In this document: positions 12,564-24,500 of the stretch, piece by piece | How the letters are laid out: each line of letters starts with the position of its first letter | How positions within the stretch are numbered: the first letter of the stretch is position 1 | Origin: Talaromyces rugulosus | Taxonomy: Eukaryota; Ascomycota; Eurotiomycetes; Eurotiales; Trichocomaceae | Direction: 5' to 3' | Assembly: GCF_013368755.1 (NCBI RefSeq) | Contig: NC_049563.1 | Span: 5,208,001 to 5,272,000 of the forward strand | Length of the DNA stretch: 64,000 nt | Notes under the pieces: generated by a model | The model's input: the letters and a program-made list of their open reading frames with translations, nothing else | Databases searched by the model: none | Told to the model about the DNA's origin: nothing | Position numbers and translations under genes: made by a program

Positions 12564-13196
12564 GGCTGAGGAGAAAGGGGGATGAGGATCTGCAGTGGAC
12601 AGCAGATTGCCGGCACAGCCAGAGCTACTGAGCTCGAGCCAGTCCAGGCACCAGATGGCCAGGAATGGGCAGCACAGGAGGCGTTGATGGGACACAAAAA
12701 GCGGGGTGCAGCAGATAGCACTGTCAGAAGGGCGGCAGAGACCCGTGGGTGTTAAGTTGGGCTCGAGATGTGGTAGCTAGTAGCAGGATGAGCCGGGGGA
12801 CCAGGAGATCAAGAGCGAGTCACGGCGAGCCACAGGGACGGTCAGCGAGTAATGGCGAGTTAGCAGCAATTAATTAGCGATAGCGAGCGACTTAGCGAGG
12901 AGCAACAATCGCAAGCAATTCGTATTATTAGAGGATCGATCGGATCGCGTGAAAACTCGAGGCGCGGAACCTGCTCGGGCTTGGCGGCGGTGCTTATTGG
13001 CTGGGCGTGCCCCACCCGCTGCTGCCCCGCCGATTGGCTGTGCTTACATAACATGTAACATATCTATACATTATATCATCTCCTCCTCTTCTTTCCTGTT
13101 GATTGATATTCACTGTTCTCTTCTCTCTTCTCTCTGCTGTCTGCTGTATTCTGTACTTGAAACCGCTCTTATGGCTGTAACGGGTGGGCGTTCATC
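12564..13196. promoter_or_regulatory. divergent promoter region
   Basis: Lies between the minus-strand SSXT gene and the plus-strand small gene at 13197. It shows many GCGAG-type words at 12810-12905 and a strong CT-rich stretch at 13080-13140, typical of filamentous-fungal transcription starts just upstream of 13197. Confidence 0.45.
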
Positions 13197-13639
13197 ATGA
13201 CCACCACAGCCACCCAACGTCGTCCCTCTTGGGGCAAGTACCAGCTGAAGATGTCCTCTGAAGAGGTGTCCTGGTAATATCCTCGTCATCCACCCCTCAA
13301 AATATATCGATATACACCTATATATAGACTGATGTGTGCCCGTTCCGTGGTCCGTCTCCCGCTGTCGTCAACGAGCCTCAGTACTTTCCCTATTTAGGCA
13401 ACTCGACAGGCACAACCATGGTGAGGAACCGTGGATCCAACCAGGCAGACATGCCTGTCTCAACTATAAGAAGCGTCAACATCTTCCCCTTGTCGCCTGT
13501 TCTTTTTTTCTTCTTCCACACAGCCATCGGAATCTGTCACATCACTACATTACATTCGCTTGATATAACATCGTTGCCAACAATCTTTCTTCTGCGGCCC
13601 CTGGCACAAAAACAAGCCAGGTTTATTAAAACATTCTGA
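13197..13639 (+). CDS. possible small spliced gene, unknown function
   Basis: An ATG at 13197 follows a CT-rich leader and opens a protein-like frame (RRPSWGKYQLKMSSEE). The next protein-like frame, from about 13328, starts TDVCPFRGPSPAVVNEP and continues with a plausible segment to about 13465. Joining GAG|GTGTCC at 13265 to TATAG|ACT at 13327 keeps the frame, but the donor is weak. The better-looking donor (GTAATA at 13274) makes a stop. The last 50 residues of the joined frame, up to the stop at 13637, look like untranslated sequence. I do not recognise the product. Confidence 0.3.
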
Positions 13640-13729
13640 AACTGAAAAACAAAAATCGTTTCCCGGCCTGCCTTTTTAAACAAAAAAAAAACACAAGCAA
13701 CGTCTTCAGCATTATCCATTTCTGACACC

Positions 13730-14350
13730 ATGGCTGGTGTCTCTCGCTTTTCCGAGAACTTTGAACACACTCGTCTCGACTCTACCTCGTCGAACATGGC
13801 CGACGCTCATTATCCGGCCCAAAAACCTCAAAAGCTCTGCCCATCCCCCCTTTGCAACGCAGGCAAAACCATGAGATCACTCATGATGAAACCCTACCAT
13901 GGCCTCTGCGCCATCACCCACAGCTACAAGCAACACTTGAACATTATGCTCAACACCAACCTCAATACTTCCTCGAAGAGCCCAGAACTACTCAAGGGAC
14001 ACGACAACGTCGAAGCCGGCTCGACTGCGTACGGTCTCCGGCCTGCTTCGGAAGAGGAACTCCGCCACCAACGCGAGCGAATCCATATCGACTATGTGTT
14101 TGGTCTCGGACCGGATGCATATAATATCACTGATACTACTACTATCAACAACACCACTACCACTACCACCAAGAAGGCAGCTATGCCAGACCTCAAATAT
14201 CGCACCTTCGATGTGCGCGCCTGCTGGATTCAGGCATATACTTCTGACACCTCGTCTGAAATTGAAAATATCAACAACACTTACAACGACTACCTCTATT
14301 CCATCAGCGAAAACTCGATGATTACCACCATCCCGGAAGAAGATTATTAA
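13730..14350 (+). CDS. hypothetical protein, 206 aa
   Basis: Single-exon frame with a good start context (ACACCATGG). The N-terminal half is basic and polar, residues of about 130-150 hold a run of Thr/Asn (TTTINNTTTTTTKK), and the C-terminus is acidic (PEEDY). No signal peptide, membrane span or known domain is visible. Long A-rich runs lie just upstream. Codon use and start context favour a real gene, but I recognise no family. Confidence 0.5.
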   Translation: MAGVSRFSENFEHTRLDSTSSNMADAHYPAQKPQKLCPSPLCNAGKTMRSLMMKPYHGLCAITHSYKQHLNIMLNTNLNTSSKSPELLKGHDNVEAGSTAYGLRPASEEELRHQRERIHIDYVFGLGPDAYNITDTTTINNTTTTTTKKAAMPDLKYRTFDVRACWIQAYTSDTSSEIENINNTYNDYLYSISENSMITTIPEEDY

Positions 14351-14765
14351 GCTCTACTTTATTTACTCGACAATATATTCGGAAGGATTTTGGAAGATTT
14401 GAAGATTTTGGATGTTTTTTATTATCATGTTGCAGAGCTCTGCTTTTTTGTTTTTGTTTATTTTAGATGATACCCTACGACGTATGACGTCTTTTGAGTA
14501 TTTCTAGATAGTGATACCCAATGCATTGGCGACCTGGGCTGAGGTTTCCCCGAGTGTCGACACAAGAACCACTCGGTTCCCTCGCTGCGACCCGAATGGG
14601 CAGGTCTAATTCTCGTTGAGCAGTTGCATATACATCTTTCGTAGACAGTAGACGAAGCGAGTCTGGAGACTGCTGTCGTGGGTTGCCTGTGCAATTATAT
14701 GATTTGATATATCATAAAATGCGTTGTGGCGATGAATGAGATCTCACACTACATGTGTGTAGAGA
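14351..14765. other. convergent 3' flanks
   Basis: Spacer between the converging hypothetical gene and cns1. T-rich at 14400-14465; nothing else is seen. Confidence 0.5.
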
Positions 14766-16098
14766 TCACTTCTTCCTCTCCTTGAACTCCTGAATAAATG
14801 TCTGCGCCTTTGCACTCGGCACAACCATGATCTTGATGAGTTCATCAACGACCTCGACTTTACCGCCAGACAAGATCTTTAACAGCGGCAGCTTCTTGCC
14901 CACTTTGATGAGGCCGCCGGTGACAGTTTCCATATAGCAGTCCACACTCCCCACCCGATATTCTTTGTCCTCATCCCAGGGCAGGGGTAACAAATACTCG
15001 AGATGATCCGCGACGCAATCCATTTCCGAAAACGCCTTGACAAAATCCGTCTGCGCGTGCAACGGGTACAGAATCATGGTAGGAAATACCAGCGTACTCT
15101 CTGGCGACAGCGGATCCGGCGTCAAATGCACGCTGGCATCCTCCATATTCGGCTGCTTATCTGTGGTGCGCACGCGGATCTGGCGAGCCTCGAGCGCCGT
15201 GTTGAGCAGCTGCGTTTCGCGCTCCTTGCGTTCCTGCTCGGCCTGTTTGCGCGCAGCCACGGCTTCCAGGACGGTTTTCCGGCTTGCGATCTTTTCAGAG
15301 ACGAGTTTGAGCGCTTTGTTGGATGGATCGATGGCCAGGCCTCGCAGCGTCGTGTCTTCGGCTTCGGAGATTTTGTCGAGTTTGAGTAACGCCATCGACG
15401 AGCGGTAATACGCCTTGACGTTTTTTGGGTTCACTTTGAGCGCCTCTGCGCAGTCGAGTATGGTCATTCTGTAGTTCCCCAGCTCTAAATTGCACAACGC
15501 CCTATTCGCATGGCACGCCTCGCGCGCCTCCCTCTGTAATTTTGCCTCTTTGGCGAGATCCGTCGGTTTCTCCCATTTGTCGTCCTCTGGCTTGACGTTT
15601 AGCATCGCAATCGCCTTTGTGTAAAACTCCTTGGCGTCGATCCACTGCTTGAGTTTTGCTGCTTCGTTGCCTTGTTCGCGGAAACTTGCCGCGACGTCAC
15701 CGCGCGTGCCTTCGAATTGCAGCGCGTTTAGGGCTTGGAGAAGTTCGTTGTCTATATATTATTAGCTTCTTTTCTTTTACGTCTCTATATGTTTATGGGG
15801 CGGTACTTTGGGCCTCCTCGCTGTCCAATTCCGTCATAAACAGTGGTGTCTTCTTCATCATATCCGCCAATTCGTCGGCCGTGTATGACCGTATCGCGGC
15901 CATGGCCGGCGGCATTTCGGGGGCCATTGGATCGGCATTTTTGATCTTGTCTTCTTTGATTGGGAATGGTATATTGTTGGCGAGGACGGACGCGGGGATT
16001 CCGGGTTGTTCTGCTGCTGGTGGTGCTGGTTCTGCTGGAGGAGGGGGAGGAGCTTGCGACTCGTCGTAGTCGTCGGGGAGTTCTTCGACTTGGCCCAT
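14766..16098 (-). CDS. cns1: Hsp70/Hsp90 co-chaperone Cns1 (TTC4-like TPR protein)
   Basis: Two exons, 16098-15807 and 15751-14766; 425 aa, fitting the family. Cns1/TTC4 proteins bind the Hsp90 and Hsp70 C-termini through a TPR clamp in the cytosol and are essential in yeast. After a Pro/Ala-rich acidic N-terminus, the TPR block begins near residue 105 (FREQGNEAAKLKQW) and includes ANRALCNLELGNYRMTILDC and LKVNPKNVKAYYRSSMALL. A charged helix (ARKQAEQERKERE) links it to the conserved C-terminal wheel domain. The intron runs GTACCG to TATATAG and restores the frame at QNNELL. The C-terminus is Lys-rich. Confidence 0.9.
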
Positions 16099-17571
16099 GG
16101 TTTTTATTCGAGCCGATTTTCTTATTTAAAAAAAGAAACAAAAAATGGAGAAGAAAAAAGAGTAGGCGAAACAAGAGGCAAGAGACCGGGGACGAAATTG
16201 GAGATGATAAAAAAAAAGTTGATCCCCCGCATGGAAGGGATGCAAACACGGCAAACGGGTGGGATGACGTCTAGCCATTTCGATACGAGTCTATACAACT
16301 ATGCGACAATACTATAAAGTAACTGGTCATTGACCGTTAGCCGTAGAATACATAGATAGTAGGAGGGGAGATCTGTCGGTTGCAAAATTCATGACACTCT
16401 TGGGCTTTGCTAACCTCAAAGTAATGATTAAGTAATAAAAATAGATATAATAGTAAACTAGTAAATTTTATACTGGCTAAGATGAAGTGACTTGGATTAA
16501 AGAACTATTAAAAAATAAGATATATATAGATAAATAAGTATTCTTATCTTCCAGGATCCAATGAGTAACTCATTTGAGTTTACGATAAGGCATTTTAGCC
16601 TTTTCTCTTCAGCTCCTTTATCAACAGATCTGTCAGCGACTGTACACAGGTCTCAAAGCAGGCAATATAAACAACATAGGCGCCCGGTCATATCGGATGG
16701 CCACGATTGGCCGGTTACGAGACCAGGGTTGACAACTTGAGAGATGTTTGCATTTTTGATTCGTCAAGCTCAACAGCGGAAAGTGCACACGGGGCACCAT
16801 TCATTCATCTGGAAATTAAATCAATTCTCGCTGCATTTTGGGGTCACATAGTCCCAGGAGGGCTATGATCAACATGGCACTACTGCAGCCAAAATGAAGG
16901 CGAATTTGCATTTATATTTGGATAGATATGGATGACTAGCATAACTCTGTTTTCAATAATCTAATCCAAGCATAAGTATGGGTGTTTATTGGTTATTTCC
17001 ATTTCTAAAATCTTTGCAATAAACAAAGCATTCAAGGACGTTATATAAGGTCCAGTAATAGTAAAAGGACTACTATACAGGCGATAATGATTGCTATTTA
17101 ATGGTAATTTATATATTTTAGGAGCCATTTGCAAAAAGTCTCTATTTGGGAGAGTGCTAGTATTATTCAATATTGACCGAAACTTGCTGCTGGGGCTGAA
17201 TTCGGGGACAATATGATAGCTCAGCCATACACTCTGACTCCGCATATGCAGGACTAACCGATTGGCTATGGATATATCCCAAGTGTTTAACAGTCCGTTC
17301 CAAAAATATACGATGGAGCCTAATACGTACATAGCCCCAGCCCGCATGAACGCGCCGTCTGCCGCTATACCAATACGCTATCCCAAACTTACCGGAAACT
17401 ACCAACCCAGACAAAGAAGCTACTATATAAACCCTTCAGTCCGTGAGAGACAAAGCCCTCACGAGATCCAGTTGCATGCCATCTTCGGTCTGTCTTCGTA
17501 TCGGACGATCCAACACATACATTGACCGGGGATACGCTTCCCCTCTTAGGACTGGGTAGATCTGGAGCATC
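16099..17571. other. gene-free spacer and divergent promoters
   Basis: Contains the promoters of cns1 (minus) and of the hydrolase at 17572 (plus). An A-rich run lies at 16210-16218, and AT-rich sequence spans 16400-17160. No supported gene. Confidence 0.5.
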
Positions 17572-18633
17572 ATGGCCGACAATAACCATGGAGAAGGGAC
17601 TGTGCCATTCAAAATCCAGCACATCGACACCACATGTCATACTTACTACAAGATCATTGGTGATTTGTCAAGCAATTCGCCTCGGCTGGTTGTGCTTCAC
17701 GGTGGTCCAGGCACTGGCCATGAGTATCTTCTTCCCTTTAGCCGCCTGTGGCATCAGTTCGGTATCCCCGTGGTGTTCTATGACCAAATCGGCTGTGCCG
17801 CGTCCACTCATCTACCTCACACCGCTGGAGATGACTCCTTATGGCAGGAAAGCCTTTTTCTAGCCGAGTTGGACAACCTGCTCGATTCCCTTCAGCTTCG
17901 GGACGGGCCAGGCTATCACATTCTGGGCCATAGCTGGGGTGGTAGAATCGCCGCTGCTTTTGCAGCCACTCAGCCTCGGGGTTTGCAACGACTGGTCCTC
18001 GCTAGCGGTATAGCCAGCTCTCAAAGCTGGGTAGAGGGTATTCAAATTATCCGCAGACAGTTGCCATCTGATACGCAATTAGCGATTAATGAAGAGGAGC
18101 AGAAGGGCAATTTTGATAGTGCTCGCTTTAGAGATGCACTGGACGTGTTTTTCCGCAATTACTTCTGTCGGGCGAAGCCTTTTCCACCTAAGGAGCTTCT
18201 ACCAGCCTTCAAGCATATGAGTGAGGACAAGACTGTTCGGGAGACAATGTTAGTTTTATTCCGTTGTCATTTTTGAGTCTTCTACGCCTTTTTCAAATAT
18301 CTCCCTTTCATAATGCAGCTCTTAAACTACCGACATCATTCACGCTTTCGCTGACTCTTCTTCAGAGCAGGACCATCACCCTTAAATTGCACGGGTTCCT
18401 TCCGGGACTGGACCTGCATTCCGCGCCTACATCAAATTGCTGTGCCGACGCTTGTGTATAACGGCGAGTTTGATACCTCGAACGATATAACTACAGTGCC
18501 GTTTTTTGAGCACATACCCCGCGTACGATGGATCACATTTCCAGATGCCGGACATATGTGTCATCTAGAGCGACCGGAGCTTACAGAGAAAGTCCTTGGA
18601 CTCGTTGGAGAATTCCTGACGCAGGAGAAGTGA
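17572..18633 (+). CDS. proline iminopeptidase-like alpha/beta hydrolase (S33)
   Basis: Two exons, 17572-18248 and 18366-18633, joined by a 117-nt intron; 314 aa, normal for the family. The S33 signature is complete: oxyanion motif HGGPGTGHEY (residues 43-52), nucleophile Ser121 in GHSWGG, Asp262 in GEFDT and His289 in DAGHM. A cap-domain segment lies between. The family removes N-terminal proline from small peptides, but fungal paralogs also include esterases and tailoring enzymes, so the substrate is open. No signal peptide; cytosolic. Exon 2 starts with IAGPSP, where homologs have a YGPSEF-like segment, which supports the splice. Confidence 0.85.
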
Positions 18634-19248
18634 AATCCACGGTCAGCAAAATTAGTTATAGCCCAACAGCTCCTATAGAGCCAGGGACCATCTCTTTTGC
18701 AAACTTGATCGAGAACCATATACATGTATGTAGGAAGTTAGGGTTTAGTAAAGGGTGCTTGAATTGACCACGCCGTATCACCTCGTGCGTGATCCTTTAG
18801 GATGACAGCTGAGTAACAAAGTAGCGCAAATATACATACTGGGTCTTCTATTGCTTCTGATATGATCTATTCAACATCTGTTTCAGATGAAATGGCTGTA
18901 TAGGAACCAATTATATATACCGCCATCGCCTTTTGTTGAGGGTTAGCCCTATGTTATTACTTTGTTACCTGACCGAATATCTGAACGGTACTACATGAAG
19001 ACCGTTTTAGGCCTCGATTTGGAGTGCTTCTGTCAGGTACCCACGCATTTTCCGCATGGTGCAGCTCGTCTCTCTCGGCTTCCTGCTCGATTCTTGTGTC
19101 CAATAAAATCTTCATTCATTGTGCGTATGTAAGCCTAAGTCGTCGTCATTTGCAGCAAGGTTTACTACCTGTACTATTTTTACATATTTACGATGCAGTA
19201 AATTTATGAATAGGAATATATGTGTACAAGAGAACCCCACGGCTCAGA
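18634..19248. other. gene-free spacer
   Basis: Hydrolase 3' flank and AT-rich sequence; no supported gene or RNA. Confidence 0.5.
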
Positions 19249-19593
19249 TCACGAGGATATATCATGATTTTCTGGAATCTGAGATAGAAAATACTTAGCG
19301 TAAGCAGCGGCGGTTGCAGATGCATATTTCTGCCAGTCCTTATTCTTATGAGAATCTGCATAATCACAGATTCCTCGAATGATAAGGCAACCAGTGCTTC
19401 CTACGACACCTGCTGCCTCCATATCAAAGCAGTGCACGTTATTTTCTTGTCCAAGACGGTCTCGTAGTCTCGCATCCCTCATAGCCTGGTTGCCAGATGC
19501 AATCAAACTCCTAGGATCAATAGATGGCGGGTATCGATTAGCCGGGGAATCTCCGTTTGCAACAATCCCCGACTTGGCCGGACTTGTGCACAA
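19249..19593 (-). pseudogene. C-terminal fragment of a nucleoside phosphorylase (Pfs) domain
   Basis: About 100 residues match the second half of the PNP/UDP-phosphorylase-like domain that begins many fungal STAND/NLR proteins: LIASGNQAMRDARLRDRL, CFDMEAAGVVG and IRGICDYADSHKNKDW, followed by AAAYAKYFL. It then ends at a stop. The first half of the domain (Gly-rich nucleoside site) is missing upstream on the same strand, and no ATPase or repeat region follows. I read it as the relic of a lost NLR-like gene. Confidence 0.75.
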
Positions 19594-20439
19594 TGCATGC
19601 GTCGTAGCCGTGTGTGAGACGCGCTAGGGGACCGTTTTCGGCTATACTACAGCTATCTCAGATTCTCATCACGCCATGGATAAAACATTATGTCTTCCTT
19701 ACGTCGTGCCAGTCGGGCCACTTTTAGATTCCGCCCTGGGAATACGGAACGTGGCTAGAGCTTGTGGAGGCGCCTGGACTATCCATGTTGGATGTTGATC
19801 GGGATGAGGCAGCGTCCTCGCTCTGGTCAGCGATGCCTCGGGAACACCCGAGGCCGCTTTTCACCTCCTTTCGAAGATGACCGCGACTCGTCTCAAATAG
19901 GGGACACTTGCGTCCGTGCTACAGAACGACGGTCACGGTCCGGTAGCACCGCAGCCGATATGATCTCATGTTGGGCTGAGTGATGAAGGGGGTGTTGCAT
20001 GAACTACCTTACGGTGCCTTCAAATTTCTGCCGACATGTATTACGAGAATGTGACTCTGTGGCTTGAGGTAAATACAGCCATTATTGGTCTGAGAACCAA
20101 TATTATAGCTCATTCTTAGGTTGGGATCAACTCGAGAATGAACTTCGATTCAGCCGCCTCTGTTTGTTTGGATATCAGTCCTTCTACTGCGCTGTTTTCA
20201 TCAATTGCTCTAGACCTTCAACCAATATAACAGGTGGTGATGACGAGAGAGTGATGCGATTATCAGGCTGCTGCAGCACATTCATTGCTAGCTCTCATGG
20301 GACAAGCGAGCGGCACAGGAGCTATTTAGCTCCTTGCAATCCCTTCCCTAGATCTGGAAATGCTCGTCTCAGAGTAGAAGCTCGAGAGTGGTATCTTTAA
20401 CTCTAGTGACTAGATCATTCTTCATCATTGCCATTAAAA
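19594..20439. other. gene-free spacer, possibly decayed
   Basis: Upstream of the Pfs relic. No frame continues the domain, and weak short frames are not protein-like. It may contain eroded sequence of the same lost gene plus the promoter of the gene at 20440. Confidence 0.4.
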
Positions 20440-21099
20440 ATGGGATTTTTGCAAATTATTTCCGCAGATGAACTATCTGCAGTATACCACGTCAACGAAG
20501 GACAGCTAGCCCTGAATGCAGAGGGAGAAACTAAAGAAGTCACGACTGGTATTACATTCATTCGTCAGCCCTTCCCAGGTGGGCTCAAATTTAACCTTGA
20601 AGGCTGGGTTGGGCCTTTGACCGGCAAAACGTCCACCTACAAAAAGACGCAGGGATATGACATTGCACCTCCTATCCCAAAGGAGGTGGTTATCGTCACT
20701 GCCAACTATCCCAACGGTAAGCTCGTGCCTGTTGAAATTACCCCTTCAGGCACCCGCGTCCCATCAGCCTCCAAAGACGGTGATACAAACATTGTGGTCC
20801 CTGAAACCGAGACCATATCTGCCAGGATTGGAACCCCCTTCAAGGTTAAACAATCCAAGAATATCGGCAGTTCGCAACTTGGAGACATCTCTATCAATTA
20901 CAATGACCAATATGTATTGTTGAAGAATGCTTCCATTCAAGGGGGTGACATTGTTTGGACCTTTGATCCAGTGAAGACTGGCGTTACAGAGGTGGTGGTC
21001 TTTGTGATGGGTACGGTTCAAAATTTCGTCTTGAGGATTCCATATAAAGTGGAAATTTTTGACACCAAGAACGCACAAGTCTCTACTGCCAATCGCTAG
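20440..21099 (+). CDS. orphan beta-rich protein, 219 aa, unknown function
   Basis: Uninterrupted frame from ATG 20440 to TAG 21097-21099. The sequence alternates hydrophobic and polar residues throughout and is rich in Gly, Thr, Val and Asn, as in all-beta proteins; examples are TTGITFIRQPFPGGLKFNLE and EVVVFVMGTVQNFVLRIPYK. No signal peptide, membrane span or Cys pairs. It is intronless, unlike most neighbours, and lies next to a relic region. I do not recognise a family. Confidence 0.65.
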   Translation: MGFLQIISADELSAVYHVNEGQLALNAEGETKEVTTGITFIRQPFPGGLKFNLEGWVGPLTGKTSTYKKTQGYDIAPPIPKEVVIVTANYPNGKLVPVEITPSGTRVPSASKDGDTNIVVPETETISARIGTPFKVKQSKNIGSSQLGDISINYNDQYVLLKNASIQGGDIVWTFDPVKTGVTEVVVFVMGTVQNFVLRIPYKVEIFDTKNAQVSTANR

Positions 21100-21504
21100 G
21101 GACTGTTGGAGAAAGGTGCCTCATTTTGAAACGGAGATCGGCCAGAATGGGTTTTGTGAGCTAGGTTGAATCAGTCATGTCCTGTGTGTTTTTCTCATTT
21201 CGACTTGAGAACTGTCAGATTATCAATAAAAGTTAATTCTCTCCCATAACAGATCTAAAGGACGTAATATATTCAACAACCCTACAATCCGTATGGCTCA
21301 AGTAATCACAGGTTCATTGCATTAATGTCCCAACACGACTTGATCATTTGATAATGGGTTCAATTAATCATATAAAGCATTCCAAATACTGGATAATAGC
21401 GACCCCCGATCTTCCTGTTTATACATATGTACAAATAGTACAGATTAGACCTTCAATAACATATGCTAATATACTCACTCATCACTCATAAAATCATAAC
21501 CTAA
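21100..21504. other. convergent 3' flanks
   Basis: AT-rich spacer between the orphan gene and the FUSC-like gene, with AATAAA-like words near 21223. No gene. Confidence 0.5.
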
Positions 21505-24500
21505 TTAATCCTCCTTCTCCATAGCCTCAGTAACGTGAAACGAAAAGTCCAACTCTCCGACCAGCTCTTTTACTTTTCTGCCCAGAATTAGCATCAAGAA
21601 AAATAGAAGGAAAAAAAAAAAAAAGGAAAAATACCCAGTTAGCCGCTGCAAATCCCCCATAATACACCGACTAGAAACTTGCAACACACTAAACGCTGCA
21701 TACCCCGGCTCCGCCGCATGGCAGATATTCAAAATATCCTTGTCAACTTCCTTCAACTTGTCGCTAAACGAAAACGGGCGAGGAATTTTTAGATATGGAG
21801 GCAGCGGCTGTGCGTTCAGGATGCTGGCAGAGAGCAGGGCCAGAATAGACGCGACTTGGTACGAGGTTGACTCTGTCGTGGAGATCATTTTGGTAAAGTC
21901 CTGGAACCAATCGCTGCCTATGTTTTCTTTGGTCGTGACATCCAGACTAGACGAGGTATGGTGGTTGGATGGGTTTGAAGAAGAGGCGGAGAAGGTCTTG
22001 GATGCAAACTCGACCAGATTGAGATAGTTCACCATGCTATTATACCATGTTAGCCCTAACACAATGAAAAAAAAAAAAAAAAAAAAAGAGAAGACAACTT
22101 TTGCATATACTCAATAATCTCATCATAACGCTCCTTTGGAAACCGTCCGCCAATGGGAATCTCCCACCGAAGCCTCTGCGAATACACACGCAGCCCGTTC
22201 AGCGCAAGTGTCTGCTTGGCATACACCTTATTCCTGGCCTTTTCGAGACGTCTCCCCGCCGACATTTTCAGGGCGAGATCTCCCTCGTCGCCGCGGGCGC
22301 GCGCTGTCATAGTCTCGTGCACGAGCGAATAGTACCTGGCCAACAAGTACAGCGAAGCACCGAGATCGCGTCGGAGAATCGAGTGATCGGAGATTGGGTA
22401 TGGAAAAATGGTCCAGATGAAAGCTACAAACAAGCCGGCAAGCACCGTGGCCAGCCGGTATGGAGCAAGCAAGTAGGTGGGATAGTACTCCTGGCCGCTG
22501 GCCGTCAGGGTCTCCTTGCCCAGTTTCTGGACTTCGACTGCATATCCGATGATGATCAGGGTGGTGGTCATACTGACTATCCCCGTTGCCTGCAGCACTG
22601 GCCGTTTGAGCGGCACCCACCAGGCAGTTGTGGTCCAAGCAAACAGCAAGACAACGACGCCGGCCGGATTCCCATTGGGGATGTACCAAATTAGCATACT
22701 CCCAATCATGGCAAGGATCGTTCCGACGCAGCGAAACACGAAATTCGAGACCGTCTGCGCCGCCGTGGGACTCATGCTCATCGTCGCCATGATCATGGCC
22801 CAGACTAGCCGATGAGTGATGAAAAACGAGCGCGACGACTCGGTAAACGCAATAACCCCGATTGTCATTGTGGCAAACGCCGCTCGCGCGCCAAATTGGG
22901 ACTGCGTCGATCGGAAAAAGCTCGGTATCATGCGCACAAATTCGCCAATCCGCTGACTCATATTCTCAGGCGGTAAATGTTCTGGATCCTTGCGTTTCTG
23001 ATATGCCTGGCCTAAATCGAGCACCATACGTCGACGGTAGCCGCCGTCTACCGAGTCCTCGCCATGGTCATCCTGCGCTTCAAAGAAACTCAAGATCCAT
23101 TTTCGAAACTGCTTGCTTCCGGGGACAACTAGTCTCTTGCGTGAGAGCTTTCCGCTCGCGGCACGTTCGTCCGCAAAGCGCACGAGGCTAAGGGTAGCCC
23201 GACTGGAAGAGTACAGCATGTGTTCCACCTAGTCTGTTAGAATCAACACTGCCCAAAAAGTTATAGAACGTACATAAAGGAGAATATACAACTGACGCTC
23301 GTTTCGTTCTCGTGATAGCCCGCCGGGCAAGTCCTCAGGGAGGTGAATAGGCTGGTCTATGGGGCGATCAAAGTAGTCCCTCGGAAGGTCGATACCTTTG
23401 TTCTCGCACCATTCCCTCAAAGTCACCAGTCTTGCCGTGTAAAACTCTTTGCTCTTCGCTTCTAGATATTCAGCGAACCCGTCGTCTCCTGGTTTTATAG
23501 TAGCAGCAGCTTCGACATCCTTCCCCTTCTCTTTCTTTGGCCGCTTTGCAAACCGCAGCTGATACTTGGCATGCTGCAAGCCATCATTGATATCGTCAAT
23601 AATGCGCACAAAAGAGTCATGCGTAGACGCCATAATCATATTCCAATCATGCACCGTTCGCGCATGCACATAGTCTGATTTCAAATCAACACCACCCTCC
23701 TCAACGGGCTTGTCCCAGTTATTCCACTCCATAATGCGCTCAAATATATCAACCACGGTACTCAGCCCGATAATCGGCGTCATGGCAGCGCGCAGATGCT
23801 TGAAAATCATAGACAAATCGCCCGGACCTAGTTTGCCAAAGGCTACCTCGCTCTTGGCAAAGGGCAGCTCGTTGTTGATACTGCCGTGGATTCGGGACAC
23901 GGCGCGGGCAGCCTCTTTGATAGCGTCGGCTTTTTTCCGGTACAGTTCCTTTTCTTCGGTCATATTGGCGGTATGGATGCGGACAAACATGTCGACTCTT
24001 TCCATAGACTCGAAATACGCAGTGTGTGTTTTGAGCGTCTTTTGCAGCGCATCGACATACTCGCCCATCAGCCTATACACGGCCTCACGCGAGGTATCCG
24101 GAAGAATGAGGAAATGCGTAGCCATGGAAAGCCCCAGCCCAGTCAGAACCGACTTCAGAAGAAGCACGATAAAAGCCGTGCCGGAGGCTATGGTCATGTA
24201 GCTTGGCGCGTTGACAGCGGCCACATTGAACAGCAAATTGTGCATGACGACGGGGTAGTTGAGTTGCGGGTTGTCTGCGCGTAGGGTGTTGAGAATATAC
24301 ATTTCAAAAAAGAGCCACACGCCGGCGACAGCAGACGCAGCCGAGTTGTATGGAGCTTCCGCCGGCGACGTTGACGTCGTCGTAGCAGTTGACGTATGTT
24401 TGCGCGCCTGCACACAACAAATCGTCATGAGAAGCGCACTCGCAGCGCCAAAACACATGCATAGCAGACTTCGCACGAGGAGCTGGATGAATTTTCCGCG

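Noticed and set aside
16961..17347. 128-codon minus-strand frame in AT-rich DNA
   Set aside because: No family resemblance and no coding-like codon use.
22101..22815. Plus-strand frames opposite the FUSC-like gene
   Set aside because: Antisense to a well-supported membrane protein; composition is the mirror of hydrophobic codons.
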